Shown here: in pieces, positions 1-6,738 of the stretch
Numbering within the stretch: position 1 is the first letter of the stretch
How the letters are laid out: every line of letters begins with the position of its first letter
Assembly (NCBI GenBank): GCA_902496595.1
Contig: CABVBV010000033.1
Span: 1 to 15,855 of the forward strand
Length of the DNA stretch: 15,855 nucleotides
Source of the DNA: an uncultured Eubacteriales bacterium
GTDB taxonomy: Bacteria > Bacillota > Clostridia > Oscillospirales > Oscillospiraceae
Reading direction: 5' to 3'
Notes under the pieces: generated by a model
Seen by the model: only the letters and a program-made list of their open reading frames with translations
The model's database searches: none
What the model was told of the DNA's origin: nothing
Position numbers and translations under genes: made by a program

Positions 1-127
1 TCGTCGTCGGCTTCCAGCCCAGCTGCTCGCGGCAGAGCGCCACAAGCTCGCTGCTTTTCACCGGCTCGTGCTCCCAGAGTATCAGGCAGAACCTGTACTC
101 GCTCTCAAACACCTTCGGTGTATCCAT
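1..127 (-). CDS. BlaI/MecI-family transcriptional repressor, N-terminal part (cut by window edge)
   Basis: Only the first 42 codons are in the window; the gene continues past base 1. The visible protein begins MDTPKVFESEYRF and has the winged-helix start typical of BlaI/MecI/CopY repressors: a LILWEHEPVKSSEL segment followed by LGWKPTT, where the family usually has W-x-P-x-T before the recognition helix. The ATG at 127 lies nine bases after a GAGGAGG ribosome site. Members of this family bind short dyads over their own promoter and are removed by proteolysis, often through a BlaR1-like membrane peptidase; no such partner is visible here. It lies downstream of the xdhABC-like operon on the same strand but has its own promoter and dyad. 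Family membership is fairly sure; the controlled genes are unknown. Confidence 0.85.
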   Translation of the reverse strand, partial: MDTPKVFESEYRFCLILWEHEPVKSSELVALCREQLGWKPTT

Positions 128-136
128 ATGCAAATA

Positions 137-184
137 CCTCCTCTAATCTGTTAGAGTGATATTAGTCTAACAGATTAGAGGAGG
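137..184. promoter_or_regulatory. Perfect 19-bp inverted repeat, probable operator of the BlaI-type repressor
   Basis: CCTCCTCTAATCTGTTAGA at 137-155 is repeated exactly as its reverse complement at 166-184, with a 10-base spacer. Each arm contains its own smaller dyad TCTAA-N4-TTAGA (142-155 and 166-179), as expected for two repressor dimers side by side. The dyad covers the -10 box and start point of the repressor gene, so autorepression is the natural reading. The outer bases of the left arm are also the ribosome site of the repressor gene on the minus strand. Confidence 0.8.
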
Positions 185-192
185 CTTGTCAA
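164..192 (-). promoter_or_regulatory. Promoter of the BlaI-type repressor gene
   Basis: On the minus strand TTGACA (192-187) is followed after 17 bases by TAGACT (169-164). The -35 box is a perfect consensus. Transcription would begin near 157, in the spacer of the inverted repeat, leaving a leader of about 30 nt containing GAGGAGG. It starts only nine bases after the stop codon of the upstream 2Fe-2S subunit gene. Confidence 0.7.
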
Positions 193-200
193 GAGGTATT

Positions 201-689
201 TTACTTTTCCAGGCTCTCGGTCAGGGCGCGTTTGGCGGCTTTGAAGATATTCTCGTAGCCTGTGCAGCGGCAGAGGTGGCCGGAGAGGGCTTTGCGGAGC
301 TCTTCGTCGCTGAGTTCTTCACCTCTGCTTACGAGTTCCTGGGTGCTCATTATGAAGCCGGGGCTGCAGAAACCGCACTGTATGGCGCCCTCGTCAACGA
401 AGGCCTGCTGGACTTTTGATAAGCTGCCGTCAGGCGATGTGAGCCCTTCGACGGTAACTATCTCCTTCCCGTCTGCCCAGGCGGCAAGGTAGATGCAGGA
501 GTTATAGGTCTTGCCGTCAATGAGGACGGTGCAGGCCCCGCATTCTCCCACCTCGCAGCCTTTTTTCACGGAGGTCATCGAAAAGTCGTTTCTCAGCAAG
601 TCGGTTAGCGAGGCGCGGACGTCGACCATTCTGTCCACCGCTCTGCCGTTTATCGTACAGCGTATATGTTTATATTGCGGAACGTTCAT
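201..689 (-). CDS. xdhC: Xanthine dehydrogenase-type 2Fe-2S subunit
   Basis: This 162-residue protein is the small electron-transfer subunit of a molybdenum hydroxylase, passing electrons from the molybdenum centre to the FAD subunit. The N-terminal plant-ferredoxin-like domain has C45, C50, C53 and C65, and the C-terminal helical domain has C105, C108, C140 and C142 (CGFC and CRCTGY motifs), so both 2Fe-2S clusters can form. Length is normal for the family. The ATG at 689 sits six bases after GGAGG and overlaps the stop of the FAD-subunit gene by four bases (ATGA), so translation is coupled. It is the last gene of the three-gene operon. The symbol follows E. coli naming (xdhA Mo, xdhB FAD, xdhC Fe-S); the true substrate is not proven. 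Confidence 0.95.
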   Translation of the reverse strand: MNVPQYKHIRCTINGRAVDRMVDVRASLTDLLRNDFSMTSVKKGCEVGECGACTVLIDGKTYNSCIYLAAWADGKEIVTVEGLTSPDGSLSKVQQAFVDEGAIQCGFCSPGFIMSTQELVSRGEELSDEELRKALSGHLCRCTGYENIFKAAKRALTESLEK

Positions 690-1567
690 ATGGCACCTCC
701 CGCTCTCTCAACGCAGTCGCGCATGGCTCTGTACGCGCATTCCTCAGCTATATGCAGTCTGAAAGCCCTGCTCGCCCTCCAGGAATCACGCGGGCTGATC
801 TCGGCGACGGCGGAGGCCGCAAGCTCGCGCAGGGCGGAGTCGGTGCAGCTCATGCCGACGGAGCGTGACTCAGTCACAGGGCAGCGGCAAGGTGTAGGGC
901 CGGCGACCCCGTAGCTGAGCCGGAGCCGCTCTATCGTCTCGAGCCCGCTGCTGAGTCTGAGGTTGACGGAGCAGCCCAGTGTGGCGATATCGAGAGAATT
1001 TCGTGCGGAGTATTTTATATATCGGCCGTGGGTATTCTCGAGGCTGTCCCAAGGGATCAGGATATCGGTGAGCAGTTCTCCGGGCCTTACATCGGTCTTG
1101 CCTGGGCCCAGATAGAAGTCGCTGATATCGAGCTTCCTCGCCCCGTCCCGGCCCCTCAGCACAAGCTCTGCGTCGTAGGCAAAGAGGGTCGTTGCAGTGT
1201 CGGCTGAGGTGGCCCCGTTGCAGATATTGCCGCCTACCGTACCGATATTGCGTATTTGCGGGCCTCCTACCTCGTCGGCGGCTTCGCCGAGAACTCGGAT
1301 ATATTTGCCTATCAGCTCGTTTGCTGTCAGCTCCGAAAAACTGGTCAGCGGGCCGATCCTGAGCGTTCCGTCATCCCTGAGGCAGACTCCGTGCAGCTCA
1401 GGGATATCCCGTATCGATATGAGCTCCACTCCTGGCAGCTTTCCATCTCTGATCTTCACCAGCAGGTCGGAGCCGCCGGCGATCAGCCTCGCTTCCGGGT
1501 GCTCCAGCCTCAGTGCCAAGGCCTCTTCAACTGAATGCGCCTCGTAGAGTGCGCCGATGTCATACAT
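686..1567 (-). CDS. xdhB: Xanthine dehydrogenase-type FAD-binding subunit
   Basis: A 293-residue FAD subunit of the molybdopterin dehydrogenase (CO dehydrogenase medium-chain) family. It takes electrons from the 2Fe-2S subunit and delivers them to NAD or another acceptor. The two FAD-binding loops are clear: IAGGSDLL at about residues 29-36 and IRNIGTVGGN followed by NGATSADTA at about 105-125. The C-terminal CO-dehydrogenase flavoprotein domain follows. Length fits the family. The ATG at 1567 is eight bases after GGAGG and overlaps the end of the molybdopterin-subunit gene by eight bases; the downstream 2Fe-2S gene overlaps it by four. The three subunits are therefore probably made in fixed proportion. 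Confidence 0.95.
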   Translation of the reverse strand: MYDIGALYEAHSVEEALALRLEHPEARLIAGGSDLLVKIRDGKLPGVELISIRDIPELHGVCLRDDGTLRIGPLTSFSELTANELIGKYIRVLGEAADEVGGPQIRNIGTVGGNICNGATSADTATTLFAYDAELVLRGRDGARKLDISDFYLGPGKTDVRPGELLTDILIPWDSLENTHGRYIKYSARNSLDIATLGCSVNLRLSSGLETIERLRLSYGVAGPTPCRCPVTESRSVGMSCTDSALRELAASAVAEISPRDSWRASRAFRLHIAEECAYRAMRDCVERAGGAI

Positions 1568-3848
1568 CTGCCTTACCTCCTTCCATGGCCTCGAAGAGCC
1601 TCTCCGCCGTTATGGGGATGGAATCAAAGGCTATGCCCGTCGCCAGCATCACGGCGTTTCGTATTGCGGGCGCCGGGGGACAGGCCGGAGGCTCGCCCAG
1701 GGCCTTGGTTCCGAAGGGGCTTGTGGGCTCTGCGTTCTCACAGAAGAGCGCCTCGAGCCTCGGGTGGTCGGTGAAGGTGAGCAGCTTGTAATCAAGCAGG
1801 TTGCCATTGAGCGGTCTGCCGGTCTTCTCGTCAAAAAGCAGCTTCTCCGAGAGGGCGTAGCCCAGGCCCATGGACATACCCCCGTGTACCTGTGCCTCGG
1901 CCAGCTTGGGATTCACCAGCTTGCCGCAGTCGTGGACGTTCATCAGCCTCGTGACTTTTATCTTGCACAACTTCATGTCAACCTCCACTTCAGCGAAGGA
2001 GCAGCCGAATGAGTAGGCGTTGGACTTTATCTGCGCCGTCGCTTCGGCGGTTATGTGGCGGCTGTCTTCCATCGAGTAGAGAGCCTCGGTCGCAAGTTCA
2101 GCCAATGACATCAGCTTCGCGCCGGAAACGTCGCACACCGCTCCCTCCACCAGCTCCAGCTCGTCCGCAGGTCTGCCGCTGAGCTTGGAGGCATAGTCCA
2201 GTATCTTTCCCCTGAGTATCTTCCCTGTCTTCGCAATGGCGAAACCGCCCACGTAGGTCTGCCTCGAGGCGTAGGCTCCGCTGCCGTAGGGCGTAGTATC
2301 CGTATCCTGCACCGTCATGACGTGTACGCTTGAAAGCGGTATCCCCACCGCGTCCGCCGTCATCTGGGCGTAGGCAGTGTCACAGCCCTGGCCGATCTCC
2401 GTCTCTCCGGTCTGCACCTGCACCGAGCCATCCTGGTTAAGAACCATCCTGCAAGACGATGACTCAAGCGAGATGGGCCAGACGCCGGTGTTGTACCAAT
2501 ACAGCGCCATACCCACGCCGCGCCGGATATTCCCCGTCTGGGGCTTTGAATACTCTGCAAACTTCCGCTCGAAGTCGGTTGCCGCAGCTCCGGCCTCCAT
2601 GCAGGCTCTGAAACTGTCAGACCAGTTTACGTTGCCGGAAAAGCTGTCCCTGTAACCTTTGGGCATGGCTATCTTCCTGCGGAGTTCCAGCGGGCTCATG
2701 CCGATGGCTCTGGCCACATCGTCTATGTGCGCCTCTCCGGCAAATGTGGCCTGCGGGATTCCATAGCCGCGCATGGCTCCTGCAGGCGGCAGATTCGTGA
2801 ACACCGTCCAGGCGTCGCACTCCAGATTCTCGCAGGGATATATCTGCGGAAAGGAGTTCATGCCCTTTGCCGCGATGCCGTGACCGTGCGAGGCGTAGGC
2901 GCCTTGGTTCGACCAGCATTCCAGTTTTCTCGCGGCGAATGTCCCGTCGGGACGCACCCAGGATATGATGTGACTCCGGATGGCGTGCCTCACCCTGTTG
3001 CAGTGGAAGGTCTCTTCCCTCGTACACTCTATGTGCACGGGCCTGCCGCCCAGCATGGTGGTTAGCCAGGCGCAAAGCGGCTCGTAGAGCGCGTCCTGCT
3101 TGTTTCCAAATCCTCCGCCTATGTAGGGCTTTATGATGCGCACGTCGCCCCAGGGCCTGCCCAGCGCCTGCCCCACTATGCGCCGCACGATATGCGGTAT
3201 CTGTGTGGACGTGACTACCGTGACCCGGCCGCCTTCCATGTATGCCCAGCAGTTGTGATTCTCGATATGGCAGTGCTGCACTGTCGGAGTGTCATACCAG
3301 CCTTCGACTCTGATGAGGCCGGGCTCTTTTATCGCCTCATCAATGCTGCCGGTTCTGATGCTGGAGTGGCCCAGGACATTACCCGGAAAGGCCTCGTGCA
3401 GTTGAGGCGCTTCCGGCTCCATCGCCTTCTGCGCGTCGAGCACGAAGGGCAGCGGCTCGTACTTGACCTCGATCTCCCCAAGCGCCTTTAACGCCGTCAG
3501 TTCATCAACTGCGACGACAACTGCAATGTCGTCGCCCCAAAACCGAACCTCGTCAGTCAGCAGCAGACGGTCTGCAACGTCCTGGTGCTCCGGCTCGGTA
3601 GACCAGGGGTGTCCTGCCGTCGGGAAGTAATTCTTCGGAACGTCGAAGCAGGTAAACACCGCCTCCACGCCCTCGCACTTCGACGCTTTTTCTATATTTA
3701 TACTTTTGACCCTCGCGTGCGTCTGTTCCGCGTGGAGTATCTTTGCCACGAGCGCATTCCTGTCGCATAGGTCTGCGGCGTACATGGCTCTTCCTGCCGC
3801 CTTGTCCTTTGCGTCCACCCGAGGCACGCTTTTTCCTACGTAACTCAA
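1560..3848 (-). CDS. xdhA: Xanthine dehydrogenase-type molybdopterin-binding subunit (TTG start)
   Basis: Large catalytic subunit of a molybdenum hydroxylase, very like E. coli XdhA along its length. From TTG at 3848 it has 762 residues and begins (M)SYVGKSVPRVDAKDKA, the usual start of this family. Molybdopterin contacts are seen at GGGFGNKQD (about 245-253), PPAGAMRGYG (about 354-363) and TEIGQG; the catalytic glutamate is E719 in ALGEPP. I chose TTG 3848 because AAGGGGG lies seven bases before it and a TATAAT box lies just upstream, putting the transcript start near 3866. The ATG at 3866 would be leaderless, and the longer reading to TTG 3950 has no ribosome site and crosses the promoter. 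Substrate-pocket positions differ from classical xanthine dehydrogenase (see findings), so substrate remains open. Confidence 0.93.
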   Translation of the reverse strand: MSYVGKSVPRVDAKDKAAGRAMYAADLCDRNALVAKILHAEQTHARVKSINIEKASKCEGVEAVFTCFDVPKNYFPTAGHPWSTEPEHQDVADRLLLTDEVRFWGDDIAVVVAVDELTALKALGEIEVKYEPLPFVLDAQKAMEPEAPQLHEAFPGNVLGHSSIRTGSIDEAIKEPGLIRVEGWYDTPTVQHCHIENHNCWAYMEGGRVTVVTSTQIPHIVRRIVGQALGRPWGDVRIIKPYIGGGFGNKQDALYEPLCAWLTTMLGGRPVHIECTREETFHCNRVRHAIRSHIISWVRPDGTFAARKLECWSNQGAYASHGHGIAAKGMNSFPQIYPCENLECDAWTVFTNLPPAGAMRGYGIPQATFAGEAHIDDVARAIGMSPLELRRKIAMPKGYRDSFSGNVNWSDSFRACMEAGAAATDFERKFAEYSKPQTGNIRRGVGMALYWYNTGVWPISLESSSCRMVLNQDGSVQVQTGETEIGQGCDTAYAQMTADAVGIPLSSVHVMTVQDTDTTPYGSGAYASRQTYVGGFAIAKTGKILRGKILDYASKLSGRPADELELVEGAVCDVSGAKLMSLAELATEALYSMEDSRHITAEATAQIKSNAYSFGCSFAEVEVDMKLCKIKVTRLMNVHDCGKLVNPKLAEAQVHGGMSMGLGYALSEKLLFDEKTGRPLNGNLLDYKLLTFTDHPRLEALFCENAEPTSPFGTKALGEPPACPPAPAIRNAVMLATGIAFDSIPITAERLFEAMEGGKADV

Positions 3849-3872
3849 GCTCAGGCCCCCTTCCATATCCAC

Positions 3873-3901
3873 ATTATAGACGCATTGTCTTCGTACTGCA
3901 A
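3873..3901 (-). promoter_or_regulatory. Promoter of the xdhABC-like operon
   Basis: Minus-strand TTGCAG (3901-3896), 17 bases, then a perfect TATAAT (3878-3873). The predicted transcript start is near 3866, giving an 18-nt leader that holds the AAGGGGG ribosome site of the TTG start at 3848. Its -35 box lies back to back with that of mocA, eight bases apart. Confidence 0.7.
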
Positions 3902-3909
3902 CAATATCC

Positions 3910-3939
3910 TTGACGAGACCTCTGGTTTGGTCATATACT
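3910..3939 (+). promoter_or_regulatory. Promoter of mocA, divergent from xdhA
   Basis: TTGACG (3910-3915) is followed after 18 bases by TATACT (3934-3939), with a start expected near 3946. The -10 box is framed by the inverted repeat TGGTCA (3928-3933) and TGACCA (3941-3946), a possible operator. Confidence 0.6.
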
Positions 3940-3971
3940 TTGACCAGCAATTGTAAGGAGGAGAGTGCGGT

Positions 3972-4550
3972 TTGTCGTTGCGCATAGGCTGCGTGCTCAT
4001 GGCTGCCGGGTCTGCGTCCCGGTTCGGCTCGGACAAACTGGCGGTCAGGCTCGGTGGTCAGAGCTTGCTGCGGAGGGCCTCGCTGGCCGTTCCCGCGGCC
4101 AGGCTGTGGAAGACGGCGCTTGTGACATCTAGGGCTGAGGGCCGGGAGCTTGCCCGGGAGTTCGGCTTCGTTTCAGTGGAAAACAACAGGCCGGAACTTG
4201 GGGCCAGCCTCACGGTGAGGCTGGGGCTCGAGGCGGTCATACCCTGCGATGCTGCGCTATTCATGGCCGCCGATCAGCCGATGCTCAGTCGCTTCAGCGT
4301 GGAACGGCTGCTTGAAGCCTGGGAGGCAAACCCCGGCTCTATTGCCGCGCTGGCGAGCAAGGGGCGACGGGGCAACCCTGTCGTATTTCCCGAAAAATAC
4401 TTCGGAGAGCTGCTGAGCCTCGAAGGCGACATAGGCGGCTCTGCGGTTATACGCAGGCATCCGGAAGCTCTGCTGACCGTCGAGGCTGATGAACTCGAGC
4501 TGCAAGATGTGGACTATGTCTCAGACCTGGAGCTGTTCTACGATAAATAA
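3972..4550 (+). CDS. mocA: MocA-type molybdenum cofactor cytidylyltransferase
   Basis: A 192-residue nucleotidyltransferase of the MobA/MocA family, expected to join CMP from CTP to molybdopterin, making the cytosine-dinucleotide cofactor used by xanthine-dehydrogenase-type enzymes. The N-terminal nucleotide loop is MAAGSASRFGSDKL (10-23). NRPELGASLTVRLGL (72-86) is the MocA-like second motif, ADQP (100-103) is the metal site, GRRGNPVVF (131-139) and DVDYVSDL (179-186) are the usual C-terminal motifs. Start is TTG 3972, well placed after AAGGAGGAG (3955-3963); the next ATG (3999) would cut away the nucleotide loop. It is divergent from xdhA and followed after 14 bases by a lipoprotein gene. 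CTP preference is inferred from context; a GTP-using MobA is less likely. Confidence 0.88.
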   Translation: MSLRIGCVLMAAGSASRFGSDKLAVRLGGQSLLRRASLAVPAARLWKTALVTSRAEGRELAREFGFVSVENNRPELGASLTVRLGLEAVIPCDAALFMAADQPMLSRFSVERLLEAWEANPGSIAALASKGRRGNPVVFPEKYFGELLSLEGDIGGSAVIRRHPEALLTVEADELELQDVDYVSDLELFYDK

Positions 4551-4564
4551 AAAGGAGTGGAGAT

Positions 4565-6034
4565 ATGAAAAGAATATTGATAGCGCTGCTTTGCCTCTGC
4601 CTGGCCGCATCGTTCTCCGGCTGCGGCAGCTTGCAGGATCCGGCGCTGCCGGAAGCCACGGTTGCGGACGCTGCGGTCGAGAGTGAGGAGCCGCTGCCTA
4701 CTCCCGGCCCGGACTTCACCGAACAGCTGGCCTACATTTCCAATATATGCTGCATCTACCTCTACACCGAGATGGAAGACGGCACACAGCTGACACGGTT
4801 CGACTTTAACGGAGACGATATTGACGACTGGTTGGTCTACAAGCCCTGCAGCGATCCGCACGGGGCCTGGCTCCTGCTGGCCGGAGGCGATCCCTATGCT
4901 GAGGCGGATGTGGTCTTCGACCGGAGCGCCGCCGGAGACGTGCGCATCTACTATTCGCCCGTCCTGGACTGCGCAATTGTGAACAAGTTCTTCAGCACCG
5001 CGGGCTACAGTATGTCCGATTACATCATATACGACGGGCAGCCGGGAGACCTGGTGGCGAGTTCGACCAGACAGTGGCTGTTTTCCGACTTTGTTGAAAA
5101 CACCTACCAGGTCTTAGGCAGCGATGCCGATTCCGAAAAACTGCAGGATTATATAAACTCTCTGGAACTGTGTGAACCTGGAGAACTCCAGGATGTCGGC
5201 GGCTGGACTCAGTTCGACCTGGACGTCCAGAGCGGGGATTTGGACATATTTGCCCGACAGCTGAGCGAGCTTCCCTTCGTCTGGGAATACATCAGCGGCG
5301 ACATTGACGGGGACGGCGTTCTGGACTACTACTACCTCATTATGGGCGACGTCTGCGGCATTGACAGCTTCAATACTGAATACTATGAGGGCGGCAGCTC
5401 ACTCGTGAGCAAGTACAAGATGGACGACGCCCGTATGTACGGCAACAGCGCCATGCTGCTGCTCTCCAACAACGGAGACACTATTTTTAAATTCGAGGAC
5501 GACAGCTACGAGAATCGAGTCGAGATGCGCGAGCTCAACTCCCAAAGCATGGATATGCTCCAGGGCATCGAAGAGGATGGGGATTACGTCCTCACGCTCT
5601 ACGCGGACATGATAACCGAGAAGGACGGCGGCTGGCTGGCCTACGCAGAGATGGAGAGCAGCGTGACGATCCCGGATGACGAGCTCAGAGCTGCTCTCGG
5701 TGACAAATACGAAATATCGTATGGAGAAGGCTATCAGGATATCTATGTCGACGATATTCTCAGCTATACCAGAGGCGACGACTCCGACCCCTGGTACGTC
5801 TTGGAGGACGCCATCGTAGTCTCCAAAACAGTCGGCCGCGGCTTCATATTCGTACCCGGCACGTCGACATTTGAAGACAGCATGAGCCTCATCATGTTCG
5901 GCCTTACCCGTGAAGTCCACACGCTTCCCGAGCTCTTTGCTCCACCGGACTACATCACATACCCGTACGGCTCCTCACTCATATCCGTCTCCGGTGGAGA
6001 GATAACCAATGTCACCCTCTTGTACAGCCCCTGA
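4565..6034 (+). CDS. Large acidic lipoprotein of unknown function
   Basis: A 489-residue exported protein. It starts MKRILIALLCLCLAA and has a lipobox FSGC with C20 as the predicted lipidated residue, then a Pro/Glu-rich linker to about residue 50. The rest is rich in Asp, Tyr and Glu, as in an extracellular mostly beta protein. Two acidic loops resemble calcium-binding DxDGDxxxD repeats of dockerin/FG-GAP type: DFNGDDIDD (80-88) and DIDGDGVLD (246-254). I recognise no enzyme family. The ATG is well placed after AAGGAG, 14 bases downstream of mocA, so the two probably share a transcript, though a role with the hydroxylase is not shown. A strong hairpin follows the stop. Alternatives: a solute-binding or sensor lipoprotein. 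Confidence 0.9.
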   Translation: MKRILIALLCLCLAASFSGCGSLQDPALPEATVADAAVESEEPLPTPGPDFTEQLAYISNICCIYLYTEMEDGTQLTRFDFNGDDIDDWLVYKPCSDPHGAWLLLAGGDPYAEADVVFDRSAAGDVRIYYSPVLDCAIVNKFFSTAGYSMSDYIIYDGQPGDLVASSTRQWLFSDFVENTYQVLGSDADSEKLQDYINSLELCEPGELQDVGGWTQFDLDVQSGDLDIFARQLSELPFVWEYISGDIDGDGVLDYYYLIMGDVCGIDSFNTEYYEGGSSLVSKYKMDDARMYGNSAMLLLSNNGDTIFKFEDDSYENRVEMRELNSQSMDMLQGIEEDGDYVLTLYADMITEKDGGWLAYAEMESSVTIPDDELRAALGDKYEISYGEGYQDIYVDDILSYTRGDDSDPWYVLEDAIVVSKTVGRGFIFVPGTSTFEDSMSLIMFGLTREVHTLPELFAPPDYITYPYGSSLISVSGGEITNVTLLYSP

Positions 6035-6049
6035 ACCGTAAATTTAAAG

Positions 6050-6084
6050 AGAGACGCGCCCCAAAAAACTTGGGGCGCGTCTCT
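6050..6084. terminator. Bidirectional terminator between converging genes
   Basis: A perfect 15-bp stem (6050-6064 with 6070-6084) and 5-base loop lies 15 bases after the lipoprotein stop and 5 bases after the stop of the opposing small gene. The tail is more T-rich on the minus-strand side (TTTAAATTT), so it should serve the small gene at least as well as the lipoprotein gene. Confidence 0.8.
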
Positions 6085-6089
6085 ATGTT

Positions 6090-6308
6090 TCAGCACTCGG
6101 TCGCGCTCATACACTCAAGATGCTCCATATCAAATCCCATCTCCCGGCAGCGCGACCTCACTTTTGATATGCATTTGTTCAGCCGCTCGGTGCTCCTCAA
6201 CACAGCTGCAGGCTCGCCTCTGATGGTGATGCAGTTATCCTCGATCCACGCACAGCGGACAAAGCCTTCGACATCCGCCTCAAACTCGTCCCACTCAGTA
6301 AACCGCAC
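6090..6308 (-). CDS. Small protein of unknown function
   Basis: About 72 residues from GTG at 6308; a GTG at 6317 would add three. The later GTG is preferred because a G-rich ribosome-like stretch lies eight bases before it. The protein (MRFTEWDEFEADVEGF...) is charged, with six cysteines including the C-terminal residue, and no signal peptide or membrane segment. A segment near CITIRGEPAAVLRST and a helix RLNKCISKVRSRCREMGF suggest a small alpha/beta fold. No family recognised. Support for it being real: a good promoter upstream (TTTACA-17-TAAAAT) and a strong hairpin five bases beyond its stop. Confidence 0.6.
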   Translation of the reverse strand: MRFTEWDEFEADVEGFVRCAWIEDNCITIRGEPAAVLRSTERLNKCISKVRSRCREMGFDMEHLECMSATEC

Positions 6309-6367
6309 AGACTGCACCCCCCACGAGTCATATTATTCTAATATATATTATTGCTAGCCATATACTG

Positions 6368-6396
6368 ATTTTATCAAATCCCGTCATATTTGTAAA
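6368..6396 (-). promoter_or_regulatory. Promoter of the small gene at 6090-6308
   Basis: Minus-strand TTTACA (6396-6391), 17 bases, TAAAAT (6373-6368), in an AT-rich stretch just after the stop of the ArsC-like gene. Predicted leader is about 50 nt. The rest of the 6309-6405 gap is AT-rich with nothing else recognised. Confidence 0.6.
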
Positions 6397-6405
6397 GGGG
6401 TAAAC

Positions 6406-6738
6406 TCAATCCCAGGTCTTCCAGATCTCCGGGCAGTAGCCTATGGTGGCCTGTTTTCCGTTTCTGACTATTGGTGTGCGGATATTGTCGGGGTACTCGA
6501 GCAGCCGTTCGATACGCATCTGGTCATTTGCCATATACTTGAGCAGGTCGTAGTCCGGGGCTTTCGGGTCTATCATATCGTCGAGGCCGACCGCCGCTCT
6601 GACAGACTCGAACTCCTTCTTGCTCATGCCGTATCTGGGCAGATCGATGGACTGGTATTTTATCCTGCGCTCCTTGAAGTAGCGCTCGGCCTTTTTGGTA
6701 TCGAAGCATTTGTTTTTGCCGAAAATCTGAATATTCAT
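6406..6738 (-). CDS. ArsC/Spx-family thiol protein (arsenate reductase-like)
   Basis: A 110-residue thioredoxin-fold protein of the ArsC/Spx/YffB group. It begins MNIQIFGKNKCFDTKKAERYF, with the redox cysteine at C11 in a CFDT motif, and has the conserved RTP at 87-89 followed by IVRNGKQATIGY. A further cysteine is at C102. The lack of a CxxC pair argues against a disulfide-active Spx, and true arsenate reduction cannot be read from sequence; many such proteins reduce or carry thiol adducts. The ATG at 6738 overlaps the dipeptidase stop by four bases (ATGA), so it is translationally coupled to it. It is the last gene of the rpe-to-arsC-like run. Confidence 0.85.
   Translation of the reverse strand: MNIQIFGKNKCFDTKKAERYFKERRIKYQSIDLPRYGMSKKEFESVRAAVGLDDMIDPKAPDYDLLKYMANDQMRIERLLEYPDNIRTPIVRNGKQATIGYCPEIWKTWD

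Noticed and set aside
1557..2012. Plus-strand frame of 151 codons opposite xdhA
   Set aside because: It is antisense of conserved xdhA sequence with no ribosome site or family match.
3849..3950. N-terminal extension of xdhA to the TTG at 3950 or the ATG at 3866
   Set aside because: No ribosome site precedes 3950, the extension crosses the predicted promoter and matches no family N terminus; the ATG at 3866 sits on the predicted transcript start.
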